64,000 nucleotides of DNA from Variovorax paradoxus (GTDB lineage: Bacteria; Pseudomonadota; Gammaproteobacteria; Burkholderiales; Burkholderiaceae_C), in contig NZ_CP091716.1 in the NCBI RefSeq assembly GCF_022009635.1, positions 387,001 through 451,000 on the forward strand, in the 5' to 3' direction. Both the position numbers and the translations under genes were made by a program. Position 1 is the stretch's first letter. Every line of letters starts with the position of its first letter. Below the pieces are notes generated by a model, which was given only the letters and a program-made list of their open reading frames with translations, did not search any database and was not told where the DNA came from. Positions 19,255 through 28,835 of the stretch are shown in pieces.

Positions 19255-21133
19255 GGCGCGCCTCCTTCAGTCGTTCCATTTCCTTGTCGTAGGCCTGCTG
19301 GAAGGCGCGGCCGAAGACGGCCTGGAAGTCGTCTTCGACGGCCGCGGTCGTTTCGGTATGCAGCTGTTGCAGCTCGCGCCACAGGCGGGCCTCGCGGCCG
19401 CCGGGCAGCAGCTTCTCGCCGATGCCGCCGTCGTGCGGCGTGTTGCTGCTCAGCGCCGCGGGGTCGAAGCGCTGCAGCAGCGTGAGCAGCGCGGCGCGCA
19501 TGCCGGCGACCATGCCGAGCTGGTGCGACTGCAGGTCGCCCAGCGCGTCGTGCACGGCGGCTTCGGGCGGCAGGAAGCCGGGCATGCGTGCGCCGAACAT
19601 CTGCATCAGCACGGCGCGGCCGTTGGGCAGGATCTTGAACGGGTTGTTCTCCTCGTCCACGATCATCGTGATCTCGGCGCGCACCTCGCGCTTGAGCATG
19701 GCGCGCGAGGACAGCAGCTCGATGGTGCCGTCGGTGAAGGCCCGCATGATGCGGCCCAGGCGTTGCATGGCCTCGATGTCGAGCGGCTGCTGGCCGGCGA
19801 TCTCGGGCACGCCCGCGCCTTCGAGGAAGGCCTTGAAGAGGGCTTCCGATGAGGAGTCGGTGGTCGATGTAGCGGGCGACGGCGATGGCGACGGCGAGGT
19901 GGCGACCACTGCCGGGGCGACCGGCACGGCGGCGACGACCGGTGGTGGCGCCGGAGGTGGAGGGGGTGGAGGAGGGGGCGGTTCCTCGATCTTCTCCACG
20001 GCGACGACTGGTGCCGGCGCAAGCGGAGGTGGTGGCACCGGCACTGGCGCCGCCGGCAACGGCGGACGGAACTGCGCCGTCACTTCTCGCGCATGGTTCG
20101 AATGGCTGTATCCCGGCACTGCCGGCTTGTTGTTCTGCAGCAGGTCGAGCGCGGGATGCACGTCGCCGGGAAGCCCGGCGTCGTGCTGCGTGAGCGCGGT
20201 GGGGCGCGGGTCGGACAGCGGCGAGTGCGCACTGTCGTCGGCCGCGAAGAAGGAAAGCGGATCGACTCCGCGCTTGAGCGCGATGTCGGACATGTCGTGG
20301 GCCGACTGCGGGTTCATTTCCGCGAGCGGGTCGACCGGGTTCCGGCGCGCCTGCGACGGCAGCTCGAAGGGTTCGTGCGCCATCGGGTCGGGCATCGGCG
20401 CGGGCGTGCTGTCGATGCGACGCGGCGCGTTCGCGAGGATGGCGTCCCAGTCTTCGGCGGAGGGAATCTGCGATGAGGCCGGAATGGCCTTTGGCGGTGC
20501 CTGCGCGGGCATGGGCGGCGGCGGCGGGGCCGGCACATGCACTTGAACGGGAGGCACAGCAGGAGGCGGCGATTGCACCGGCGCACGCGGCACTGGCGGC
20601 GGCATCGCCACGGTGGGCTGCGTATCGCCGATGGGCAGCGTGCCCTCGCCGAACAGGTCGGAGAACACGTCGGCGCCCGAGGAGGCCGGCAGCAAGGCGT
20701 CGATGGGCGCGGACGATACCGGCGCTTGTGTGAACGGCTGCGGTGCCGGCATCGAAGGAGCCTGAAGCGGTGGTGCTTGTGGCGGTGGTGGCGCGACAAC
20801 CACCGCTGGCGCGGCGCGCAATGCGCTCGCGGCCTCCAGCACGTAGCTGCCTATCTCCACGCGGTCGCCGTCGGCCACGCGCGCTTCCTGCTCATGCACC
20901 AGCGTGCGTCCGTTGACGCTGATGGGCAGCACCGCGCTCATGTTGCGAAGCACCGCCGCGCCGTCTTCGTCGAAACGCACGGTGGCTTGCAGGCGCGATA
21001 TCTGTCGCTGTTCGTCGGGCAGCACCAGGTGGTTGTCGGGGCTGCGCCCGATGGTTCCCCCGGGTGCGGCCAGCAGCGCCGAGGGGCCCGTGGCCACCGG
21101 CTTGCCGGCATGTTCGATCACCGTCCAACGCAT
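19247..21133 (-). CDS. tagH: T6SS-associated FHA domain protein (Fha/TagH)
   Basis: FHA proteins bind phospho-threonine and act as the target of the PpkA/PppA switch that licenses T6SS assembly. The 628-residue product has an N-terminal FHA domain at about 25-95 (TIGRSPDNHLVLPD, ISRLQATVRF, VNGRTL). A long Pro/Ala/Val-rich linker to about residue 430 includes a run of ten prolines, followed by a C-terminal T6SS-FHA domain (LFKAFLEGAGVP, MQRLGRIMRAFTDGTIELL, NPFKILPNGRAVLMQMFG). ATG 21133 is chosen because a GGAG site lies 8 bases upstream; an in-frame start 13 codons earlier lacks one. Confidence 0.93.
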   Translation of the reverse strand: MRWTVIEHAGKPVATGPSALLAAPGGTIGRSPDNHLVLPDEQRQISRLQATVRFDEDGAAVLRNMSAVLPISVNGRTLVHEQEARVADGDRVEIGSYVLEAASALRAAPAVVVAPPPPQAPPLQAPSMPAPQPFTQAPVSSAPIDALLPASSGADVFSDLFGEGTLPIGDTQPTVAMPPPVPRAPVQSPPPAVPPVQVHVPAPPPPPMPAQAPPKAIPASSQIPSAEDWDAILANAPRRIDSTPAPMPDPMAHEPFELPSQARRNPVDPLAEMNPQSAHDMSDIALKRGVDPLSFFAADDSAHSPLSDPRPTALTQHDAGLPGDVHPALDLLQNNKPAVPGYSHSNHAREVTAQFRPPLPAAPVPVPPPPLAPAPVVAVEKIEEPPPPPPPPPPAPPPVVAAVPVAPAVVATSPSPSPSPATSTTDSSSEALFKAFLEGAGVPEIAGQQPLDIEAMQRLGRIMRAFTDGTIELLSSRAMLKREVRAEITMIVDEENNPFKILPNGRAVLMQMFGARMPGFLPPEAAVHDALGDLQSHQLGMVAGMRAALLTLLQRFDPAALSSNTPHDGGIGEKLLPGGREARLWRELQQLHTETTAAVEDDFQAVFGRAFQQAYDKEMERLKEARRA

Positions 21134-21197
21134 GGCATCTCCATGTTCGTGTGGCGCCCGCGCGAGGCGCATCGGGCGCAGGGACCGGCGTGGCCGG

Positions 21198-21608
21198 TCA
21201 ACGCTTCATTCGCTTCGCGGCTTCGAAGGCCGGGCCCCACACGGGGTGCTTGCGCTCGGCCACGCTGAGATCGAAGCTCGGGAATGCGTCGAGGATCTTG
21301 CGGAACTGCGCGCGGCACTCGGGCACCTGGTTGGCCACGCAGTAGCTGAAGGCCTCGAGCTTCATCGCGTCGAGGCGCGTGGCGGGCTCCGCGCCTTCGA
21401 ACACCGACACGCCTCCGCTCCTGAGCGTGCTGATGGCCTTGGCGTAGTCGCCTTCGTCATAGGCCTGTTGCGCGCGCTCGAGGGTCGTGCGCGCAACCTG
21501 CTGGCTCAGGCGCTCGGGTTGCGGTGCGGGATCGGGCGGCGGTGTCGGGGTCGTGCAACCGGCGATCACGCAAAGAGTGAATGCCAGAGCAGGCAGACAT
21601 GACTTCAA
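21198..21608 (-). CDS. tssQ: TssQ-family T6SS-associated lipoprotein
   Basis: The 136-residue product has a lipoprotein signal (LAFTLCVIAGC, lipobox Cys at 18), a Thr/Pro-rich spacer and a single TPR-like helical hairpin (ARTTLERAQQAYDEGDYAKAISTLRS) followed by a second helical pair with CVANQVPECRAQFRKIL. This fits the small T6SS-associated lipoproteins annotated as TssQ in Burkholderiales; that family name is my judgement. It is divergent from tssJ, another lipoprotein, and lies upstream of the FHA and phosphatase genes on the same strand. An AGGAGAG site precedes the ATG. Confidence 0.75.
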   Translation of the reverse strand: MKSCLPALAFTLCVIAGCTTPTPPPDPAPQPERLSQQVARTTLERAQQAYDEGDYAKAISTLRSGGVSVFEGAEPATRLDAMKLEAFSYCVANQVPECRAQFRKILDAFPSFDLSVAERKHPVWGPAFEAAKRMKR

Positions 21609-21737
21609 TCTTCTCTCCTACTTTGCGAAAGCAATGTTTGAGGCAGTGTGCCGCAGTGTTGCGACAACAACGCAGTGCGCATCGCTGATGCGCATGACTT
21701 CGATAATATAGGCCGCGAACCAGCCAGGGAGTTCTCA
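21609..21737. promoter_or_regulatory. Divergent tssQ/tssJ promoter region with palindrome
   Basis: The 129-base gap between divergent tssQ and tssJ must hold promoters for both T6SS operons. It contains a perfect 8-bp inverted repeat with a 3-base centre, TGCGCATC-GCT-GATGCGCA, at 21676-21694. It is followed 7 bases later by GATAATATA (21702-21710), a plausible -10 region for tssJ. No matching -35 is clear. The palindrome is a candidate operator for a dimeric regulator; the assignment is inference. Confidence 0.5.
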
Positions 21738-22253
21738 ATGCATCGACGAAGCTTGCTGCAAGGCGCACTTGCAACCACACCGTTGCTCGCGGGCCTCGGT
21801 GGTTGCGCATCGACAGCCAAGTCCTTGCCCACGCCCTATGCCGTCACCGTGCGCATCGATGATGGCGTGAACCCCGACGGACGCGGCCAGGCCGCCCCGA
21901 TCCTGGTGAAGGTCTTCGAACTGAAATCTTCCGGTAACTTCGAGACAGCAGACTACTTTGCACTGCAGGATCGCGATCGCGAGGCGCTGGCAGCGGAACT
22001 CGTGAACGCCGACCAGGCCATCATGCGCAGCGGCGACGAGCGCGTCTTCAAGCGCGAGGCGGGTCTCGACTCGCGCGCCATCGGCATCATCGCGGGTTAT
22101 CGCAAGCTGGAAGCCGCGCGCTGGCGCATCGTGCTGCCGCTCAAGGAGCCAAAGCAAACAAACCTGTACAAAGTTTGGCAGTTCTCGCCGAGCGAGCAGG
22201 CCGTGCAGGTCGTGGTGCGCAAGAGTGGCCTCGAGGTGCTACCAAGTCGTTAA
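21738..22253 (+). CDS. tssJ: T6SS outer-membrane lipoprotein TssJ
   Basis: TssJ anchors the TssJLM membrane complex in the outer membrane by binding the periplasmic end of TssM. The 171-residue product has a signal with an N-terminal RRSLLQGALATTPLLAGLGGC stretch and lipobox Cys near residue 23. The transthyretin-like beta-sandwich follows, with the family motifs APILVKVFELKSSGNFETADYFAL and a C-terminal strand set ending VQVVVRKSGLEV. The ATG at 21738 is preceded by AGGGAG. It opens the rightward membrane-complex operon. Confidence 0.95.
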   Translation: MHRRSLLQGALATTPLLAGLGGCASTAKSLPTPYAVTVRIDDGVNPDGRGQAAPILVKVFELKSSGNFETADYFALQDRDREALAAELVNADQAIMRSGDERVFKREAGLDSRAIGIIAGYRKLEAARWRIVLPLKEPKQTNLYKVWQFSPSEQAVQVVVRKSGLEVLPSR

Positions 22254-22259
22254 TTCTCT

Positions 22260-22295
22260 GTACTCCCTAGTACGAAAGTGCGAGGAATACGCACT
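22260..22295 (+). promoter_or_regulatory. Two adjacent inverted repeats upstream of tssK
   Basis: The 166-base gap between tssJ and tssK is unusually long for this operon. It contains GTACT-N4-AGTAC (22260-22273) and, three bases on, AGTGCG-N7-CGCACT (22277-22295), both perfect. There is no T tract, so a classic terminator is unlikely; RNA processing hairpins or an operator are alternatives. A run of seven A residues lies downstream near 22343. Confidence 0.4.
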
Positions 22296-22419
22296 CGAAA
22301 AGCGGTGCAAATCGTAAGACGCGCCGTGTAGCATCGGAACGAAAAAAATTCGATCGATGGGAGGTCGCCAATGCATGCGCCTTCCGCTTTCCCGTGAGCA
22401 CTCCCCAGGAGGTTCTTTG

Positions 22420-23796
22420 GTGACAGTTCGCAATCAGGGCGCTGGAAGAAACGGCGTTCATCCGCAGGCGTTGGCGAATAGGGTGGTGTGGTCAGAGGGC
22501 ATGTACCTGAGGCCGCAGCATTTCCAGCAGCTCGAGCGTTACGTCGAGCAATACGTGACACGCCGCACTGCAGGCCTGCAAGGCGCTTATTGGGGATGGC
22601 TGCATCTCGAGATAGACCGCGACGCGTACGCGCTCGGCCGTGTGTCTCTGCTCGGCGGCGCGGGCGTGCTGCCCGACGGCACGCCGTTTTCCTTCGGCGC
22701 CGAAGATGCGCCGCTGCCTTATGAGGTACCCAACGACCTGACCGATGAACTCATCGTGCTCGCACTGCCGCTGCGCAGGCCCGGCAGCGAAGAAGTCATC
22801 TTTGCGGAAGACGAAGGCTCGGCAGCGCGCTTCGGCGTGATCGAGCGCGAGGTGAACGACGGCAACGCCGTCGCGCTGGGCCCTGCGGTGCTGCAGCTCG
22901 CCGCACCGCGCCTGCGCCTTGCGCGCGCGTCTTCGCTCACCGCCGAATGGCAGGCCATCGGCGCGGTGCGCGTGATCGAGCGCCGCACCGACCACAAGCT
23001 GGTGGTCGATGCCAACTACATTCCGCCGGTGCTCGATGCTTCCGCGCACACCATGCTGCGCAGCATGATCGCGGAGCTGCACGGCCTGCTCACGCAGCGC
23101 TCCGAGGCACTGGCCTCGCGGCTGTCGCAGCCGGGGCGCGGCGGCGTGAGCGAGGTGTCCGACTTCCTGCTGCTGGAGCTGGTCAATCGCTATCTCGCGC
23201 TCACCTGGCATGCGCAGCAGGCGGTGCAGGTGCACCCCGAGCAGCTCTTCACCGACTGGCTCAAGCTGGCCTGCCACCTGGCCACGCACACCTCGCCCAC
23301 GCGGCGCCCGGTGCTGTGGCCGGTGTACGACCACGACAACCTCAACGAAAGCATTCGTCCGCTGATGGAAGAGCTGCGGCGCTCGCTGTCGGCCGTGCTC
23401 GAACAGAGCGCGATCGCGATCGAGCTCGAGGAGCGCAGCCACGGCGTGCGCGTGGGCCGCATGCCCGACCCGGTGCTGGTGCGCAATGCGGGCTTCGTGC
23501 TCGCGGTGCATGCCGACCTGCCGGCCGACGCCATCCAGCAGCGCTTCCCCACGCAGGTGAAGATCGGCTCGGTCGAGCGCATCCGCGACCTCGTGCAGCT
23601 GCAGCTGCCGGGCGTGACCGTGCGCCCGCTGCCGGTGGCGCCCAGGCAGATTCCGTACAACGCGGGCTACCACTATTTCGAACTCGACAAGAGCGGCGAC
23701 ATGTGGCGCCAACTCGAGAAATCGGGCGGCGTGGCGATGCACCTGGCCGGTGACTTTCCCGGGCTGGCCATGGAGTTCTGGGCCATCCGTCCGTGA
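22420..23796 (+). CDS. tssK: T6SS baseplate-to-membrane linker TssK
   Basis: TssK trimers connect the baseplate wedges to the TssLM inner-membrane complex. The 458-residue product has the signature near its N-terminus (NRVVWSEGMYLRPQHFQQLERYVE) and the family blocks VLPDGTPFSF, NVDANYIPPVLD-like YIPPVLDASAHTM, and the C-terminal PRQIPYNAGYHYFELD. The start is a GTG at 22420, chosen because a perfect AGGAGG site sits 7 bases upstream; the earlier in-frame start at 22357 has none. tssL follows after 8 bases. Confidence 0.96.
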   Translation: MTVRNQGAGRNGVHPQALANRVVWSEGMYLRPQHFQQLERYVEQYVTRRTAGLQGAYWGWLHLEIDRDAYALGRVSLLGGAGVLPDGTPFSFGAEDAPLPYEVPNDLTDELIVLALPLRRPGSEEVIFAEDEGSAARFGVIEREVNDGNAVALGPAVLQLAAPRLRLARASSLTAEWQAIGAVRVIERRTDHKLVVDANYIPPVLDASAHTMLRSMIAELHGLLTQRSEALASRLSQPGRGGVSEVSDFLLLELVNRYLALTWHAQQAVQVHPEQLFTDWLKLACHLATHTSPTRRPVLWPVYDHDNLNESIRPLMEELRRSLSAVLEQSAIAIELEERSHGVRVGRMPDPVLVRNAGFVLAVHADLPADAIQQRFPTQVKIGSVERIRDLVQLQLPGVTVRPLPVAPRQIPYNAGYHYFELDKSGDMWRQLEKSGGVAMHLAGDFPGLAMEFWAIRP

Positions 23797-23804
23797 GGGA
23801 CTCT

Positions 23805-25175
23805 ATGAACGGTGTGAACGACATGGCCGTCGGCGCGGGAGGCTTCGTGCCGCCGAATCCAGGAGGCGGCGCCGCTGCTGCTGACATGGGCGGCATGCCC
23901 GCCGCGCAGCGCGGAATGGGCGCGCAGCCCGAATCCTTCACCGCATGGCACGACGCACGGCGCCCGCATGCGGGTGACACAGCCCTCGCGGGCAACAACC
24001 CGCTGGTGGCGGCCGCAAATCCGCTGCTTGACCTGATTCCGCAGATCCGCGCGACCGGCCACCATCCCGCGCCCGCGCAATTGCGCGAGCACCTGGTCGA
24101 CGAAGTGCGCCGCTTCGAGACGCGCGCGCAGCAGGCGGGCATTGCGCCCGAGGTGATCATCGGCGCGCGCTACTGCCTGTGCACCGCGGTGGACGAGGCC
24201 GCCGCGCTCACGCCGTGGGGCGGCAGCATCTGGTCGTCGCAGAGCCTTCTGGTGATGTTCCACAACGAGACCTGGGGCGGCGAGAAATTCTTCCAGCTGC
24301 TGTCGCGGCTGGTACAGAACCCGCAGCAGCACCTGCATCTGATCGAGCTCATCTACTTCTGCCTGGCGCTGGGCTTCGAGGGGCGTTTTCGCGTCATCGA
24401 CAACGGACGCTCGCAGCTCGAGACGCTCAAGCAGCGGCTGCTGCAGATCATCCGGCAGACGCGCGGCGAAATCGCCGTGCCGCTGTCGCCGCACTGGCAG
24501 GACGCGAGCGCGCCGGTACGCCGCACGCGCAACTGGCTGCCGGTGTGGGCCGTGGGCGCGGTGGCGGCGGTGCTGCTTCTGGTGGCGTTCGCGCTGCTCA
24601 CCTTCAACCTGGCGGGCACGTCCGATGGCGCCTTCGCGGCCGTCAACGCGGTGCGGTTGCCGCAGACCGCGCGCGCCGTGGTCATGCCCGCGCCGACACC
24701 GCGCCTGCAGCGTTTCCTGGAGCCCGAGATCCGTGACGGCCTGCTGACCGTGCGCGACGAGGCTGACCGCAGCGTGGTGGTACTGCGCGGCGACGGCCTG
24801 TTCGCATCCGGCTCCGACCGCGTGCTCGACCGCTATGCGCCGGTGCTCGCGCGCGTGGCCGACGCGCTGAACGCCGTCGAAGGCAATGTGCTGATCAGCG
24901 GCTTCAGCGACGACCAGCCGATCCGCAGCGTGCGCTTTCCTTCCAACTGGCAGCTCTCGCAGGCCCGCGCCGATGCGGTCAAGAAGATGATCGCCACGCG
25001 CCTCGCACGTCCCGAGCGCCTGCGCGCCGAAGGCCGCGGCGATGCCGACCCGCTGGTGCCCAACGACTCGCCGGCCAATCGCGCGCGCAACCGCCGCGTC
25101 GAGGTCACGCTGCTGGTGGCGCCGGTGGCGGGCGTGCCCGCGCCCGCGCCACAACCGCAGGGAGGAGCCCGCTGA
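23805..25175 (+). CDS. tssL: T6SS inner-membrane protein TssL with OmpA-like domain
   Basis: TssL (DotU/IcmH-like) is an inner-membrane component that binds TssM and TssK. The 456-residue product has a Gly/Ala-rich start, the cytoplasmic DotU domain (NPLLDLIPQIR, ARYCLCTAVDEAALTP-like, ETWGGEKFFQLLSRL, LIYFCLALGFEGRFRV), and one membrane segment near residue 250 (VWAVGAVAAVLLLVAFALLTF). A periplasmic OmpA/MotB-type peptidoglycan-binding domain ends it (ISGFSDDQPI, NWQLSQARADAV, RNRRVEVTL), so this is the extended TssL form. ATG 23805 follows GAGGG; tssM overlaps by one base. Confidence 0.95.
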   Translation: MNGVNDMAVGAGGFVPPNPGGGAAAADMGGMPAAQRGMGAQPESFTAWHDARRPHAGDTALAGNNPLVAAANPLLDLIPQIRATGHHPAPAQLREHLVDEVRRFETRAQQAGIAPEVIIGARYCLCTAVDEAAALTPWGGSIWSSQSLLVMFHNETWGGEKFFQLLSRLVQNPQQHLHLIELIYFCLALGFEGRFRVIDNGRSQLETLKQRLLQIIRQTRGEIAVPLSPHWQDASAPVRRTRNWLPVWAVGAVAAVLLLVAFALLTFNLAGTSDGAFAAVNAVRLPQTARAVVMPAPTPRLQRFLEPEIRDGLLTVRDEADRSVVVLRGDGLFASGSDRVLDRYAPVLARVADALNAVEGNVLISGFSDDQPIRSVRFPSNWQLSQARADAVKKMIATRLARPERLRAEGRGDADPLVPNDSPANRARNRRVEVTLLVAPVAGVPAPAPQPQGGAR

Positions 25176-28100
25176 TGCTGCGCGCCATCTTCCGTTTTCT
25201 TATCGGCCGCGATCTCTGGGTGTTCCTGGGTCTGGTCGCGCTCGCGTTCCTGATCTGGATCATCGGCCCCGCGATCGCGGTGGGCCGCTACCGTCCGCTC
25301 GAGGACGAGATCGTGCGCATCGCCGTCATCGCGCTGATGTTCGCGATATGGCTCGCGCGGCTGGTCTACCGCAAGTGGCGCGAGCGCCGCCTCAACGCGC
25401 AGCTGCTGAACCAGTTGCGCACGCCCTCCAAGAAAGAGAAAGAGGCCAAGCCGGAGGACGCGCCCGAGATCAAGGAGCTGCAGAGCGGCTTCACCGACGC
25501 CACGGCCATCCTCAAGAACATGCGCTTCGGGCAGGGCGCCGACGGCAAGCCCGCGAGCCGCTTCTCGGTGTTCGACCGGCAGTACCTGTACCAGCTGCCC
25601 TGGTACATCTTCATCGGCGCGCCGGGCTCGGGCAAGACCACGGCGCTGGTCAACTCCGACCTCGACTTCCCGCTGGCCGACCAGCTCGGCAAGGCCGCGG
25701 TGCGCGGCATCGGCGGCACGCGCAACTGCGACTGGTGGTTCACCAACGAAGCCGTGCTGATCGACACCGCCGGGCGCTACACCACGCATGAAAGCAACCG
25801 CGAGACTGACGAAGGCGAGTGGAAGGGCTTCCTCGAACTGCTGAAGAAGTTCCGCCCGCGCCAGCCGATCAACGGCGCGATCCTCACCATCAGCATCGCC
25901 GACCTGCCGCTGGCCGACGACGCGCAGCGCGCGCGCCATGCGATGGCGCTGCGCAAGCGCCTGCTGGAGCTGCGCAACGACTTGGGCATCGACTTCCCGG
26001 TGTACGTGCTGGTCACCAAGACCGACTTGCTCGCGGGCTTCAACGAATACTTCGGCTCGCTGGGCCGCGCCGAGCGCCAGCAGGTGTGGGGCTTCACCTT
26101 CCCCATCGAGGGAAACGCCGCGAACAAGGCGGCAAAGGGTGCGGCGCCGCTGAAAGGCGGTGACCTGCGCGAACGCTTCCACCAGGAATACAGGCTGCTT
26201 CACCAGCGCCTCGACGAACGCTTGCCCGAGCTGCTGGCGGCCGAGCCCGATCCGATGCGGCGCGCGCAGGCCTACCTGCTGCCGCAGCAGTTCGCAAGCT
26301 TCGAGGACATCCTCGGCACCTTCCTGGCCGATGTGTTCAACCCGTCGAAGTTCGAGGCCGCCTCGATGCTGCGCGGCGTGTACTTCACCAGCGGCACGCA
26401 GGAGGGCACCGCCTTCGACCGCGTGATGGGCGCCATCAAGCGCTACCTGCAGGTCAACGCGCCGCCCGCGCCGCCGCCGGGCCCGGGCAAGAGCTACTTC
26501 CTGAAGGAGCTGCTGCAGCAGGTGATCTTCCGCGACGCGGGCGTGGCCGGCACCAACCTGCGCTGGTACCGGCGCAAGCGCGCCATCGACATCGCGGGCT
26601 ACAGCGTGATCGGTGTGCTGCTGGTGCTGTTCCTCGGCGCCTGCGTGAACAGCTGGCGCAACAACAAGGACTACGTGGCCGAGGTCGACGGCAATGCCAA
26701 GGCCTTCAACAAGGCGGCCGCGCGCGGCGAGCTGCCGACGGTGGTCGATTCGGGCGGTGACATCGCGAGTTCGCTGCTCATCCTCGACCGGCTGCGCGAC
26801 CTGCCGAAGTCGAGCCACTTCGACGTGAGCGATCCGCCGCTGTCGTACCGCTTCGGCCTCTACCAGGGCGAGAAGCTGCAGGCCGCGACCGATGGCGTGT
26901 ATCAGCGCGCGCTCGAAACCGTGCTGCTGCCGCAGGCCGCGCAGCGCGTGGAGCAGTCGCTGCGCGAGGCCTCGAAGAACGACGCCGAATACAGCTACGA
27001 GGCGCTCAAGGCCTACCTGATGCTGTTCGACGCCGAACGCTACGACGCCGACTTCCTGCAGGCCTGGCTGTTGAGCGACGTCGACCGCAAGATCGGGGCG
27101 TCGCTCACGCGCGAGCAGCGCACCAACCTCGAGTCGCACCTGAAGGCGCTGTTCGCCGGCCGCGTGCTGACCTCGCCCTTCGCGAAGGACGAGCGCCTCA
27201 TCACGCAGACGCGCGAGCGCCTGGCCGGCGTGCCGCTGGCGCAGCGCTCCTATGCGCGGCTGCGGCGCATATTGCTGCAGACCAGCCCGCCCAATGCCTT
27301 CTCCATCGCCGAGGCGGGCGGGGCCGAGTCGGCGCTGGTGATCCGCCGCGCGAGCGGCAAGCCGCTGACCGACGGCATCCCCACGCTCTTCACCTACCGC
27401 GGCTACTGGGACATCTTCGACAAGCGCATGGCCGAGACCACGCTGTCGCTGGAGCAGGAAGACCGCTGGGTGCTGCAGATCCGAGCGCCGGGCATCGCCG
27501 ACATCACCTCGCGCGAACTGCTGCTGCGCGAAGTGCGCAGGCTCTACCTCACCGACTACATCCGGGTGTGGGACGAGTACCTCACCGACATCCGGCTGGC
27601 CGACAGCCGCTCGCTGCTGCAGAGCATCCAGATGACGCGCGTGCTCTCGACCTCGGAGTCGCCGATGTCGCGCATCATCCGCGGCGCCGCGCGCGAGACT
27701 GACCTGCTGCGCAACCACGACGAGGCCGCGCGCGGCCTGCTCGACCAGGCGCAGAACCGCGTGGCCAGCACGCGCGAGCGCATCGAGCAGCTCATCGGCC
27801 AGCCCGACGGCAGCCAGCGCCGCAATGCGCGGGTGGACCGGCCCGAGTCGCTGGTGGACAACCACTTCGAGCCGCTGCGCCGCATGGTGACCGCGCCCAA
27901 GCAGGGTGGGCAGGCGCCCATCGACGCGACCGCCGCGCTCATCAACGAGCTCTACACCTTCCTCACCGCCACCGACACCGCGCTGCGCAGCGGCAACATC
28001 CCGCCGTCGAGCGATGCCGTCACCAAGGTGCAGGCCGAGGCGGGGCGCCTGCCGGTGCCGTTCCAGGGCATGCTGAACGACCTGTCGGCCACCGCGTCGT

Positions 28101-28834
28101 CGAAGGCGGCGGCGGTGACGCGGCAGAACATCGGGCAGAGCGCGGCCGCCAGCATCGGTTCGTTCTGCAACCAGGCGATCGCGGGGCGCTACCCGTTCTC
28201 GCGCGGATCGAACCGCGACGTGGCCTCGGGCGACTTCGCGCAGCTGTTCGCGCCGGGCGGGATGATGGATGACTTCTTCCAGAAGAACCTCATCACCCAG
28301 GTCGACACCTCGGTCAACCCGTGGGCCTTCAAGCGCGGCGTGGACGGCAGCGCCGCTGGGCGCTCGGCCTACCTCGATTCCTTCCAGAAGGCGCAGGCGA
28401 TCCGCGACGTGTTCTTCTCGGGCATGGCGGGCGGGCGCACGCCGTCGTTCACGCTCGACATCCGCCCGGAGGACATGGACGCCGCGCTCACGCAGTTCAC
28501 GCTCGACATCGACGGCCAGACGGTGCGCTACGCGCACGGCCCGCAGGCGCCCAGTACCGTCAAGTGGCCAGGGCCGCGCAACAGCAACCAGGTGCGCCTG
28601 CAGGTGACCACCGCCAACGGCACGCCGGCCGGCGGCATCGTGACCGAAGGGCCGTGGGCGCTGCACCGCCTGTTCGACAAGGCTTCGATCTCTTCGGGCA
28701 GCTCGCCCGAATCCTTCAACGCGACCTTCGACCTGCAGGGCAAGAAGGTGGTGCTGGCGGTGACGGCCAACAGCGTCTACAACCCGCTGCGGTTGCCGCA
28801 GATGAACAGCTTCTCCTGCCCAGGGAAGTCCTGA
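25175..28834 (+). CDS. tssM: T6SS inner-membrane protein TssM (IcmF)
   Basis: TssM spans the envelope from the inner membrane to TssJ. The 1219-residue product has two N-terminal membrane segments (about 12-32 and 45-65), a cytoplasmic NTPase domain with Walker A GAPGSGKTTAL near residue 148, and a third membrane segment near 470-490 (GYSVIGVLLVLFLGACV). The long periplasmic part ends with the beta domain carrying FNATFDLQGKKVVLAV. Length is typical (1130-1250). Its ATG overlaps the tssL stop by one base, and tagF starts 2 bases after its stop. Confidence 0.97.
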   Translation: MLRAIFRFLIGRDLWVFLGLVALAFLIWIIGPAIAVGRYRPLEDEIVRIAVIALMFAIWLARLVYRKWRERRLNAQLLNQLRTPSKKEKEAKPEDAPEIKELQSGFTDATAILKNMRFGQGADGKPASRFSVFDRQYLYQLPWYIFIGAPGSGKTTALVNSDLDFPLADQLGKAAVRGIGGTRNCDWWFTNEAVLIDTAGRYTTHESNRETDEGEWKGFLELLKKFRPRQPINGAILTISIADLPLADDAQRARHAMALRKRLLELRNDLGIDFPVYVLVTKTDLLAGFNEYFGSLGRAERQQVWGFTFPIEGNAANKAAKGAAPLKGGDLRERFHQEYRLLHQRLDERLPELLAAEPDPMRRAQAYLLPQQFASFEDILGTFLADVFNPSKFEAASMLRGVYFTSGTQEGTAFDRVMGAIKRYLQVNAPPAPPPGPGKSYFLKELLQQVIFRDAGVAGTNLRWYRRKRAIDIAGYSVIGVLLVLFLGACVNSWRNNKDYVAEVDGNAKAFNKAAARGELPTVVDSGGDIASSLLILDRLRDLPKSSHFDVSDPPLSYRFGLYQGEKLQAATDGVYQRALETVLLPQAAQRVEQSLREASKNDAEYSYEALKAYLMLFDAERYDADFLQAWLLSDVDRKIGASLTREQRTNLESHLKALFAGRVLTSPFAKDERLITQTRERLAGVPLAQRSYARLRRILLQTSPPNAFSIAEAGGAESALVIRRASGKPLTDGIPTLFTYRGYWDIFDKRMAETTLSLEQEDRWVLQIRAPGIADITSRELLLREVRRLYLTDYIRVWDEYLTDIRLADSRSLLQSIQMTRVLSTSESPMSRIIRGAARETDLLRNHDEAARGLLDQAQNRVASTRERIEQLIGQPDGSQRRNARVDRPESLVDNHFEPLRRMVTAPKQGGQAPIDATAALINELYTFLTATDTALRSGNIPPSSDAVTKVQAEAGRLPVPFQGMLNDLSATASSKAAAVTRQNIGQSAAASIGSFCNQAIAGRYPFSRGSNRDVASGDFAQLFAPGGMMDDFFQKNLITQVDTSVNPWAFKRGVDGSAAGRSAYLDSFQKAQAIRDVFFSGMAGGRTPSFTLDIRPEDMDAALTQFTLDIDGQTVRYAHGPQAPSTVKWPGPRNSNQVRLQVTTANGTPAGGIVTEGPWALHRLFDKASISSGSSPESFNATFDLQGKKVVLAVTANSVYNPLRLPQMNSFSCPGKS

Positions 28835-28835
28835 C

